From: Procambarus clarkii
Lineage: Eukaryota; Arthropoda; Malacostraca; Decapoda; Cambaridae
Reading direction: 5' to 3'
Assembly (NCBI RefSeq): GCF_040958095.1
Contig: NC_091160.1
Location: forward strand, 41,014,302-41,078,301
Length of the DNA: 64,000 nucleotides
Shown here: piece after piece, positions 1-11,200 of the stretch
Numbering within the stretch: the stretch's first letter is position 1
Layout: each line of letters starts with the position of its first letter
Program-made: the position numbers and the translations under genes
The notes under the pieces: generated by a model
Seen by the model: the letters and a program-made list of their open reading frames with translations, nothing else
Database searches by the model: none
Told to the model about the DNA's origin: nothing

Positions 1-66
1 AGAATGGTTCAGGACGGACCAAAACGTCGTCGTCCCTTGACCTTGTAGTGTGTGGTCTGGTCAACT
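1..66 (+). repeat. Half-copy of the palindromic 182-bp repeat family, truncated by the window edge
   Basis: Reads GAATGGTTCAGGACGGACC ... TAGTGTGTGGTCTGGTCAA, matching one arm of the family described at 25090-25271. Confidence 0.85.
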
Positions 67-699
67 CCCTAATGTAGAGTAGGGTAGCAGCTAGCACGCT
101 GCTCTTCCTGTACCCAAGCTTATGTTAATACAAAATAGACCAGTTTACTTGGCAATAAGCAGGAGAGAGGAGTCGTCATATATGTACTGTGCTATATAAA
201 TGTCATTTAACTTTATCATCTTGATTTATAATTGTTGTTATTGCGTATACTGGCCACAGCTAACATTGAACAACCAACTATAGTATATATATTACCGCTC
301 ATGTGTTCATATATAGGGAGTATGTGGGTGCAACTGTTAATTACACCCTGTGGAGAGTCAGTATAGTTGACCCTGGGGGGTGGGGGAACTTCCATAAGTG
401 TAAGTGCAGGCTTCCTGTCCCCGCCAATGCCGTTTAGGAAAATTAAAACCAGCACAATATTGACGCATCATAGACCTAATGAGGCTCCGGCAGGTTAGGC
501 AGGAAGCCTAATTTCTGAGGCTTCTGGTTAGGCAAAACCGCTCTAGTTTTGACAGTAGTAATTGTGAGAGCGTACTTGTGTATTGTCCTTACTATATAAT
601 AATTCCCGTTGTTAGAGACATTAAGCTTTTATTTGTATACGCTTATCAAGGCCACGTTATAAGACCTATAGGCCAATTATACTGACTTTTTCCCAGAAA
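67..699. other. No gene or recognised repeat seen
   Basis: AT-rich anonymous sequence with scattered stop codons in all frames. It may be intergenic, or part of an older repeat I do not recognise. Confidence 0.5.
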
Positions 700-905
700 A
701 GTCACAGGATGCTTCCCAGAAAGCATACCCATTATAGTAGCCACACTGCCAGACTACCCATTGTGCCTAGGTAGTGAATTCCACTCTTCACCCATTGCTA
801 GGTGAACAGAGGCATTAGGTGAAAGGAAACGTGCCCAACCATTTCTATCCCGTCCGGAAATTCATCATGGGATCCCCAGTTGAGAGCGTAGACTATTGCA
901 CTACG
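700..905 (-). mobile_element. Degenerate SINE-like fragment, minus orientation
   Basis: On the minus strand it shows a body typical of the SINEs in this window (AACAGAGGCATTAGGTGAAAG and GCCCAACCATTTCT when read on the + strand). A second copy with a clearer B-box-like TTCGAA lies at about 42172-42345. Confidence 0.45.
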
Positions 906-1670
906 GGACCATTATTATATTGTCTCTCTATGTGACCTCGTTCACTATAGCATAATTATTACTGTATATCAATGACCGATCCGCCAGGCTCTAGCTCCTG
1001 GCCTCCCCCAAACTGAGTTTTATAGGCTATGATGTCCTAATGTACTAGACCTTTATGTTTATAATATTATATATTGATATATATGTATATAAATGATTCC
1101 GTCAGTACCCGAATTTTGTAGATTTAGTTGTATTGTATGTTCATCAGTGTTCAAATGTATAAGATAGAGCTACACAGGAGGTATATTTATAAGTATAATT
1201 AAGGAGTTACCCTTGATGTGTGGGCAGCTTCCTGGCCTCATTCAGGCACACATTATGAGGTCACTTCCCTCTCTGGCTCACTTCATGCTCAATAATAATA
1301 TTAATTATGACCTACCATGTATACACTCTAATCACATCCTATGTAATTGTTAGAAATAATATTATTACTGCTGTCGTTTAACTATATTTTTTCGAAATTT
1401 AATATATATTGCTATCAATCTAATGCGTTTGGTCACCTAGCAGTCAGTAGGTAGTGAGGAGTGACCTTGTTGTGGGGTCACATCCTGGGCGAGGTCACCA
1501 GTTGACCTTGGGGGGGGACCTTAATATAGACCTAATGTGAAAAAACTAGCTATAAGTTTGATGTAATGTCTCCATGTGAGAGGATGGTTAGTGACACAGG
1601 GAACTAGGGGGGGGGGGGAGAGAACACCTCTCTCACTACGAAAAGAAACTAACTGTGAAATTCACATGAA
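906..1670. other. No gene or recognised repeat seen
   Basis: AT-rich sequence with short runs of G near 1513 and 1610. No open frame of note. Confidence 0.5.
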
Positions 1671-1800
1671 ACAAGTTTATTGAGGTAAAATACACCACAA
1701 AGGGAATGAGGCAGCCCCCAAGCTGTTCTCATCCCGGTTAGTACAACGTGTTCATACATACATATACACACACATCACAAACAATAAACATATTGCCCAA
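1671..1800 (-). mobile_element. LINE-like 3' tail (family with CAATAAACTT end), minus orientation
   Basis: Reads on + AAGTTTATTGAGGTAAAATAC, the complement of the tail at 48590-48680 (TATTTTACCTCAATAAACTT). Another minus copy is at about 24520-24620. The built-in AATAAA suggests a retroposed transcript end. Confidence 0.6.
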
Positions 1801-2048
1801 TATGTGAGTGATAAACATATTATATATTTCCTTTACACAAGTAATATGTACGAGACATACACACACACACTTGTATGACTCGGTATACAGACAGTTTGGC
1901 AATAGTCATTGAGACAATTTGACAAAATGTTACAATGTTGGTGTCAAATTGTGGCATCTGTGGAGAGTATGATCAATGTTGGCCTTGTGGGTGCCGGAGG
2001 AGGTGCCGGGGCTCGAACCCGGAAGGCTGTGTGACAAGGCGGCGAGTG

Positions 2049-2056
2049 TGACGTCA
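2049..2056. promoter_or_regulatory. CRE/ATF-type palindrome TGACGTCA in the TRC8-like promoter or 5' UTR
   Basis: A perfect 8-bp TGACGTCA lies 119 bp upstream of the proposed ATG (first base after the site to first base of ATG), within a locally CG-rich segment (about 2030-2110) that stands out from its AT-rich surroundings. This is the consensus for CREB/ATF bZIP factors. A functional role is inferred from position only, and the transcription start is not visible. Confidence 0.45.
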
Positions 2057-2174
2057 CGGCAGTCTCCCGCTGCGGCTGAGGAAGAAGGAGCAGCGCGGCG
2101 GCGTGTAGTAGTAGTGGTGATGATGAGTGTGGTGACTCAGTGATGAGTTAGTGCTGGTGCTGCTGCTGCTCATC

Positions 2175-2205
2175 ATGGACTACAGTCTCAGGCGACGTAT
2201 ACGGG
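2175..2205 (+). CDS. RNF139: TRC8-like exon 1 (start codon)
   Basis: The ATG at 2175 in the context ATCATGG opens ten codons (MDYSLRRRIR) plus one base, followed by a donor GTGAGA at 2206. The leftover single G joins the two leading bases of the exon at 4898 to give Gly in frame. The upstream 150 bp are GC-rich and contain CRE-like DNA, as expected of a 5' UTR and promoter. The exon is too short for homology to prove it; the exact phase match and the start-codon context are the support. Confidence 0.7.
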
Positions 2206-5200
2206 GTGAGACCTCCTCCTCCACCACACTCTAATGGCCTTGTTAACTCCTCTCAACCTCTTGAGACGCTCCACACTCTCACTCCTCACACTTCTCACAC
2301 ACAGGCAATGGTTTTGTGGCTCAAATGATGATGTATGGAAATGCTTATCCTTATTTGAGGAGCTTTTAGTCCAGGCCGAGGCTCTCATCACCCTTCCATA
2401 TACTGGCCACACTCACCAGTGGTTAACCTGACTGACCGTGTGTGACCCCCACACCAGGTGCTGACCTGGGCACCCTGGGCGGGGCACAGGGGCTCACTAG
2501 GGGGCACAGGGGCACCGTGGTCACTGGTACACCCTGGGGGGGGGGGGTGTTAAAAGGTACACACCATCTTGAGGTTATCTTGAGATGATTTCGGGGCTTT
2601 AGTGTCCCCGCGGCCCGGTCCTCGACCAGGCTTCCACCCCCAGGAAGCAGCCCGTGACAGCTGACTAACACCCAGGTACCTATTTTACTGCTAGGTAACA
2701 GGGGCATAGGGTGAAAGAAACTCTGCCCATTGTCTCTCGCCGGCGCCTGGGATCGAACCCAGGATCACAAGTCCAGCATGCTGTCCGCTCGGCCGACCAG
2801 CTCCCCTATATAGTATACACACGGGCTTCCTGTCGTCGTTAACAGGAATTATTAATATAAAAATGTAAGAATTCCAGGTGGGTGGTGGAGGCCGAGCACC
2901 GTGACGCCGGCAATGCTGTGCTTGACAAAATGCAACGGTTTAACGAAATATTAAAAAATTAATATTTTTTTAATGATTTTTGGCATCAAGTAATATAGTC
3001 ATGTAGGCCTAGTGGTCTCTCTTTATCCTTATCTGTTCTGCTGTAATGATGAACTCTGAGAATGTGGAGGGAGGTGTGGTAGAACGTGAGAGTTTTATAA
3101 GGTCAACATTCTGAAACTTAGAGTTTTCCGACATCCTAACCCAGAATTTCTCGACTGGGTTTCGTTGAACCCCCAAGGTATCTAGGAGCTTTACATGAAA
3201 TAATGATAAATAGGCTAATTTTAATAATATGCAAATGTATTTTTGAGTCTTTTTGTTATTTTTTTTTTCATTTAACCAGTATCAAGAGCAAAGACAAATT
3301 GTCTCCTTTCAGTTGACAATGATATCCATGTGTGTTTATGTAAGGTCTAACCAGGAATTATTCAAGCGTACAAAGGTTGAGAAACGCTGTGACCCATGAC
3401 ATTGGTAGGAATGTGCATGGTGTACGATCCACCAAGATTAATCTTAAGTTGGATAACAGCTTCAACATTCGCCAACAACAATGTAATGTTCTTACTACTG
3501 CACCAGTCTCCGTGGTGCAGCGGTAAGACACTCCCCTAGCGTTCCGCGAGCGCTTTGTCATGGGTTCATATCCTGGCCGGGGAGGATTTACTGGGCGCAA
3601 ATCCTTAACTGTAGCCTCTGTTTAACTCAACAGTAAAATGTGTACTTGGTTGTAACAACGATTCTTCGCGGCGGGGATCGTATTCCAGGGACCTGCCCGA
3701 AACGCTACGTGTACTAGTGGCTGTATAAGAATGTAACAACTTTTATATGCATCTCAAAAAAAAAAAGCTACTGTACTTGACTTGCTCAGTTCCTACCCCT
3801 CACGTATTGGGGTGCTATCCTTAGATAAAAATTTGGTTGTCGCAAAGGAAATGGGAAGCAGATAGTATAGTATATTATATTTTCACTATACTTTTTTCCA
3901 GATTTATCTTAATAATAGTCTAGGATGGACAGAAATGTTATTGCATTTTTACAGTTGTATTGTGTGGATTTAGTGCACTGTTTAGTTTATATATTAACTA
4001 ATAAGAACTCATTTATAAATACAGTATAGCTTAACAGTTTAATAAATTATGATACCAATATCATATCATTTATTAACTTAAATGATACTTGGGGTATTGT
4101 GTATTATTGTAATACTGTACTGTACAGTAATGTGCTCTAGCTGTAAAATAATAATTTATAAAATTCTCAGTGGTAACCACTTGGGCTGGACGGTAGAGCG
4201 ATGGTCTCGTTTCATGCAGGTCGGCGTTCAGTCCCCGACCGTCCACAGGTGGTTGGGCACCATTCCCCCCCCAGAACCCTCCCCCCCCCCCGTCCCATCC
4301 CTAAACCTTGTCCTGACCCCATTCCAAGTGCTACATACTGTAGTTGTAATGGCTTAGCACTTTCTCCTGATAGTTCCCTTGCCTTGAGTGGTAACTAACC
4401 ATTTGGACTTTGCCATGTGAGTTTTGCAGCAGAATTTAGAAATCCATGTCAGTAAGATTTTGAATTTAATGAAGATAGATGCCATCTGTTGTAACTTGTG
4501 GTATTAAGGTTTGATAGTACAGTACTGTATGACTCGCTACCAATTTCAGAAATACAGTACTGTACTATTGCCACTTGTTATTCAGATTGGCTAGACCAGG
4601 TAATGTGATGCAACATCTATCATCAAGAACAGTAACAATCTTGTTGATTACCAGATATTCTCTTAATATCTACAGTATCATACTTGAACATACTAATCTT
4701 GGAGGTTTTGCAAAGATTTTGATACTTTAACTTATAAAATTAAGTAAAAACCAGAAAATGGGTGTAATGCATATTTAGTAAAATGATTTTACATTTTTTT
4801 TCCTACACATTTGTATTAGCTTTAAATTGCAAACTGTGTACAGTATTTTAAGTCGAGATGATACGTATTCAAATGATATGACGGTGGATTTTTTCAGGGT
4901 TCAGAGGATGGAAGTTGAAAGGTGAACAGTTTGAAGCCATAGCAACTGTAATATTAAGAGTACCAGGGTATTTAATTCTGGATTACTGGTACCAAAATGA
5001 TGTCCGCAACTGCATTCCTCGGTCCTTAGCATGGGCAGATGTTGTGTCATCGGGCTTTGCAATATTTGGTGAGTATTATTGTTCTGCCGTACATTGGATG
5101 CCTGGTCAAATGGAGATTGTTTCCCTTGCAAATGGGATATAATGAAGTTGGAGTACAGGAATCATATAGTGCAAAACACTATGCTTTCTTGGGTACAACA

Positions 5201-8200
5201 CACCATTATTGTATGTTTGACCAATAGTTACTGTAGGTACAATCATGTTTCGATGATGGGCTGTATCACAACTACACCACCACCATATTACTGCCACCAC
5301 CAAGTACTGTACTACCATCACTGAATGCACAGTTAGCTACATTCTCAGCTTACAATCCTTGTCATTTTCACCACCATTACATCCACTCATATTTTCACCA
5401 TCAGTGTTCAAAGGAAAAGGTTTGCAACCACCTTCATTTGCAGCTGCAAGGGCAAATATTGAAAAATGAATAATATTAATTTATATGATATAAATATTTC
5501 ATAGAATCTGATTTTTTATATTCTTTTTACATTTTGTATAAAGCCACTAATGATACTAAGAAGTAGTGTCGAAAGAGCTAGTGCTCACTGCCATAGACAG
5601 TGAGAGGTAAACATTACAGCACCACTACATTACACCACACTGCCATTGCTCCACCATCATGCTGTAAAATTCAGCTCTCTGTAATCATTACAGTTCCCCA
5701 TGTTCATTGCCTCAACAATACTTATTATGCCACTTTCTTCCAGTCATGACATCTGCCTCCATGGCGATACATCTCTTGATCACCTACAGTCATAGAATAT
5801 CTAGTCTTAGATTAGATATAATCCTGCCGAAACGCTTTGCGTAATAGTGGCTTTAGGCATTGTATGTACTAGCTTTATCTATAAATCTATCAAATTGTGG
5901 AAAATCTCTTGTATGTATGTACCTTACCTGAATAAACTTTTTTTTTTTTTATAATGTTCAATTTAGTTCAAACAAATATTTGTAACTTACAAATGTTTTT
6001 GTTGGTTGACAGCTGTGATCCAAGGTGTTCTGGTGCTGCTGCTGCCCCTGGAGCAGCTAGTGAGCCTTTACATGCACTACCTCACTATTGCTGTGCTGGC
6101 TGCTGCAGACACTTTCCCAACTATTATATTGAAGGGGAAAAGCACCTTGTTAATCAGTGGCCAGATTATGGCACTGTCAGCTTCCAGGTATTGTAGTCTT
6201 AATTTATATATGACTTTCTCATGCTTCTCTTAATGATACTTTTAAGAGAATGATTGTATAATCTGAGAATATTTTTAAGAGAATGATTGTATAATCAGAG
6301 GATATTTTTAAGAGAATGATTGTATAATCTGAGGAGTTTATTCTCTGAGACTAATGAAGTCTTGGAATTAAACACTAATCTCAAGATTTTTTCATTTGCT
6401 GTAGATGTTAGAGCATGTAAGTTTTAAACATAGCTCAAGTAATGGTTTATCTGTTAGTTCCTTGCACCTGTGGGATAACTCTATATTTCAGTACACAGCC
6501 CGTCTCAAGTTTTCTGCAAGTTCATAGTTATGTCGTTGCTGTATGGCATAGAATTCAAGTAGCAGCAAAAATAAAGCTTTATCACCAGAGAATCACCAAG
6601 CAAGTTCTGAAGACTATTTGATTACTCAATACACAGACTACCCTTACTGCTAAGAGGCAAGGTTACCACCCTACCAACTAGAGCAGTGATTTTCAACCTT
6701 TTACATCTCGCAGCACAGTGAACCAGGCACTAAAATGGTCAAGGCACTCCATCAGTTGTTTAATAATAAGCCTAATAAACCCTGAAAAAAAAATGACTGA
6801 ATATTTAAGAAAAACAAAATAACTAAAACAAGATAAATAAAAAATGCATTATCTTGAGTAACAAATGTTAACCAAATCACACACTAGAAAGTGAAGAGAC
6901 GACGACGTTTCGCAATTGACTTGATAATGGTCTAGGACGGACTGAAACGTCGTCGTCTGTTCATTTTCTAGTGTGTGGTTTGGTCAACATTTTTCAGCCA
7001 CGTTATTGTGACTCCTCATCTGCATTGACAAATATTTTATCCATAGTGGGAACACAGTCCCATGGTCATTGTTTAGGGGAGGATCGACCCTCTTCAAAAT
7101 TCCCACGGCACATCTACAGATGCTTCACAGTGGTTGATAATTGCTAAACTAGAGGGTCAGAGGAGTAGGTCACCTCACTTTTGAGTTTGAGTAACTCTAC
7201 CTTATACAGGGAACACCTGACTCTAGTTTCAGGCTAGTTCCATTAGTGGTTCTCCTTGCTCACCCTATACTACAGTGAAGGTATAATAGCATAAGAAATA
7301 TAAATGGAGTAACTTGTCTGTGAGAGGTGAGGCAGAGAGGGGACCTGGACTGGGCAGAACATCCAGAGAGAACATAAAGAAAAATGATGGTAGAGCAGTA
7401 AACTACTGCATTGTAAGTCATGTGCATGAAGGATAAAATGAAGCTGACATTATTTATCCCCAGTAAAATGACTGGGAATGGCATCACACAGAGAGAGAGA
7501 GAGAAGAATTATGCGAGGATTAAGAACTATGCATGAAAATGTGAAAAAAGCTATTTATTGAAGAATACGATGTCCACTTGTTACACAGATGATGCCTCCA
7601 GCAACAAAGGCCCCGACAGAATGTTGAAGACTTGGAAATAGACAGGATGGCCAAGGAAATGTATGACGGAAGCAATTTCCAAGCCCAAAGCACCCAAAAT
7701 GAGGAAGGAGAGAATGGTCTAGAGTGAGATAAAGGGAGCAAGGCTTCTCAAGAGGAATACGAGACAAATACATATTAAGAGTGCTAGAGCATGTTTACAT
7801 TAGAGGTGCACACACTAAACCCAAGGAGAGCAGGCTTGGCTAAAGCTGGCAAAAAAAAAAAAAAAATGCAAAAGATGCAATACAGTTTCAAGATAGCTAA
7901 AAACACAAGTCTAACAGAGCAGAAATTACTGGAAAGTTACTGGAAATAAACCACCTGATATTGGTGCCCCAAAAAGGCTAGTAAGAAGATAAATTAAATT
8001 AAGAAATCTGCCTACTATTTTCCATACTGGGGACAGCAAATCCATTCAAGAAAAAACACTAATAGAGATCAGCAGAGAGCCAAGATCCATCCGTGTATGC
8101 CCCAGAAGGAAAAACAAATTTGGGCAGAAAGGCCATGTACCATATCCACCGAACCATTGGTGAAACCACCTTCCCCAGGCCTCAACACCAAGTAAGGCTT

Positions 8201-11200
8201 ATGGGAGAGGACCAGAACCACAAGGGAAATACACCACCTGGAAGTTGGCCTTCAGAGAGACCCTTGGGGGTGAGTTAATAAATGAGGAATATGGTCAGCT
8301 GGACCCCTAAAAATGCCTGCCATGAGAAAAAGGGAAAACCTCAGTGCCCCCTCCAACCCAAGAAGCAGATCGGGCAAAAGGGTGACTTGTCAAGGGTGGC
8401 TTGTCTAGCTTGTCAAGAAAGAAAGATCCCAATATGAAGTCAAGTGGTGACTATAAACAACCTTCATATCACACAACCAGCTTGAAACCAAAATGACATT
8501 GGAAGGTGAGGAGGACCTACCAAGCCAGGAATGAGATCCCAGTGTGACAGAGTGAACATTGACAAACAAGATACCCCCGAGTGCTAATGCCCACCTCTTG
8601 GGTACTGCTGAGCACTGAGCAAGAGAAGCAACAGCCACAGAATCTTGGGGAAAATGAAATGTGTTTTGGAAATCTGTTGTTCCTCGAGTTTATTCATACA
8701 TGTCCTTCATATACACAAAAGTAATCACACTCTAAAATTACTGTATTCTCAGAAATTCATAATATTTCTCCAAATGCTTAATTGATTTGTACATATTGGA
8801 GATTATGGAAAAATAGTTTGCTACTTGAATAAATATATACTAAATGCTACATTGGACTAGGGATGATTATTGATTAAAATATGTACATTAATTCAAATGG
8901 TAATAAGTACTTGTTGATTATACTGATGTAGTAATTTTTTAAGTTTAAATCGGCTGTGTAAACAATTTCAGAGGGTACATAGTACTGTATGGTAGTAATT
9001 GGAATGAAAAGAAAATTTGAGCATAGCAAGTACTGTAGTAGGTGGTGTTTCACTTCCTTAATATTGGATCAAAAGGCAAGATGATAATTTTTGATATTTA
9101 CAAAATGTTTTGTAGTAAGTACATAGTGTAGAGTTGTTTCCCTTTACAAAGAATAAATGTTTTTTCAGGGCTTCTCCAATATGCTGATGTTGCAGAAGTC
9201 ATTGTTTGATCCACATAATGATATGGAAACGTTGTACCTGAGGCAGCAAGTTGCAGCTATTGTGTTTCACACGCTTGTCGCCACATTTGTAACGTTCTTC
9301 CTTGACTTAGAGTGCAATAAAGATAAGGTAATGATATTTTTAAAGGTTCCTTTTCTGCTAATAGCTAGCATTTCGAGTTTATTGCAAGATCGTACTTTTC
9401 TGTGGGGAGTCCCTTCGGCTCCCTGGAGCTATCGGGCTAATGTATGATATATTAGATCAGGGCATTAGTCTAAGGAGTTCAACCTACCAGGGACCACGAA
9501 CCAGAACCTGGCCCCATCAGAGAGGTTGCAGGGAGCAGTGGCCGTGGAAAAAATCCTGTGGTTGGGGTTTTCCTTACGTCATCAACGGGGGTTAGGCACC
9601 CAAAAAGGTAGGAATAACAAAACAAATCCCACGTGGTAAGAAAAGTACAACAAAAAAGCAAATAGAAAGGTAGAACGCCCTCAATCTCAAACAAACAAGC
9701 AAATGTCACTCCCCACTGCCGCGCTGCTGGTCCGCGCAGCCCTTCCCTCCCCGCACCGGCTACCCAGCACTCCAGTTCGTTAGCTAATGTGGTTCGGGGC
9801 GGATGTCTTCTCTGGCCTCGATTTCCATAGGTGGGATTTTGCCATCATGGCGACCTCTGCAGTGTTGTTGTGTGTGTGGCGGCCAGGTGTCCTTATCAGT
9901 GCCGGGCTGCATGTGCTTAGGGGCACCCTTCCCTAGGTGCCCTGTGAGTACTGCCCTTGCTAGTTAGGGTTCCCTTCCCTGATGCGTTTGGGAAACTATT
10001 TCTGTAGGGGTTTTTGCTGCTCGGCATTTATCCCGCACTTGGGGTCAGCTGGGGTTTTGTGGCCCTTGTTTAGCCTTGGGTAGGGAATGATATTGTGCTG
10101 GTTGGGACATCGAGGTGTTGTGCAGCCTGCCTACCTATGTGGTAGCCGGTTGGGGACGTTGCACTTTTTTTTTTTTTCTTGCCAGAGTCTGCCTGGTGTG
10201 GCTATACAGTAGTTCCAATTTTATTATTTTGGTGGCCCTCTACTAGGCCCCCATGCTTGTAAACATCGCATGGATTTCAGTGTTTTGATATTCCCCCTTA
10301 TAAGCTTTGGGTATTAACCAGTTAGAAACAACTTGCCCGAGCTTCCCATCGCAATCGGGTTACAGGCCTGGTAAACCCTGTTGGGGCTCAGTGGACCTAT
10401 GGATGCGTCTTCAGAGTTCCAGCCTGCCTCTTGTGCAAGTTCGAAGGTTGCTGTGTGCCCTTGTCTCAGGGTAACAGTCACTTCTTTTGCCTCGGTCATG
10501 CTGCCTGTTGGGTCAACGACACCTTTAACCCAGAGTCTTGCGAGTCATGTTCTCTGCTTGTTCTCCAGTATTATTCTGATGACATTGCTGTTAGGGTACA
10601 GGCAGCATCCACGTTGCATGCTAGGTTCAGGTTGTTGCAATGCGCTAGGTTGGTTTCCCACCCGGATGCCCCGCTTTAGTTATAAGGACCCGGACCTGGG
10701 GGCGTTAATTGCTTCGACTTTGATTCAGTCTGCGCTCCCTAGTCCTTCCTCTTTTGTTCACCCTGCTTATCGGTCCCCCCCCTCCCCTCCTTCCGGCTTC
10801 CAAACATCTGAGGGTTTTGGAGTAGAGACAGGGTTTAGTTGGTAATGAGACTCTGGCAGCTTCTGGGGCTGCCCCATTTGGGTTGGGGACAAAGGCATTA
10901 GAGCTGGTTTCCCTTGCCGAGGCTTCTGGGTCCCACCAGTAGGCCCTCTTCTTTTTAGCCTTTTCTTCATGGGTAGAGGGTATGGAGAACTGCTCTGCCC
11001 CGGGTCCTGTCTTGGGGGATCCCGGGGCTGGGGAGGAGTCGACCTGGGGGCTTTGGGCCCCCCTTCGACACTGCTTAGGTGTTAGTGCCCTCTTCGTGGG
11101 GCTTGTTGTTGGAGGGGGAGGGTTTTTCTTAACCCCCCCCCCTTCCCTGTATGATTTGGGGTCGGCCCTCCCCAGATTTGGTTCCGGGCTCCCTTGGGTT

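Noticed and set aside
1990-2040. Possible tRNA gene on the minus strand (GGGTTCGAGCCCCGGCACC)
   Set aside because: Only a T-arm-like half is present; no A box or matching 5' acceptor strand is found upstream, so it is at most a tRNA-derived remnant.
6404-6416. Twelve-base micro-exon in intron 3 to mend the TRC8 phase
   Set aside because: Splice sites look good, but the length is a multiple of three and the reading frame meets a stop, so it does not solve the mismatch.
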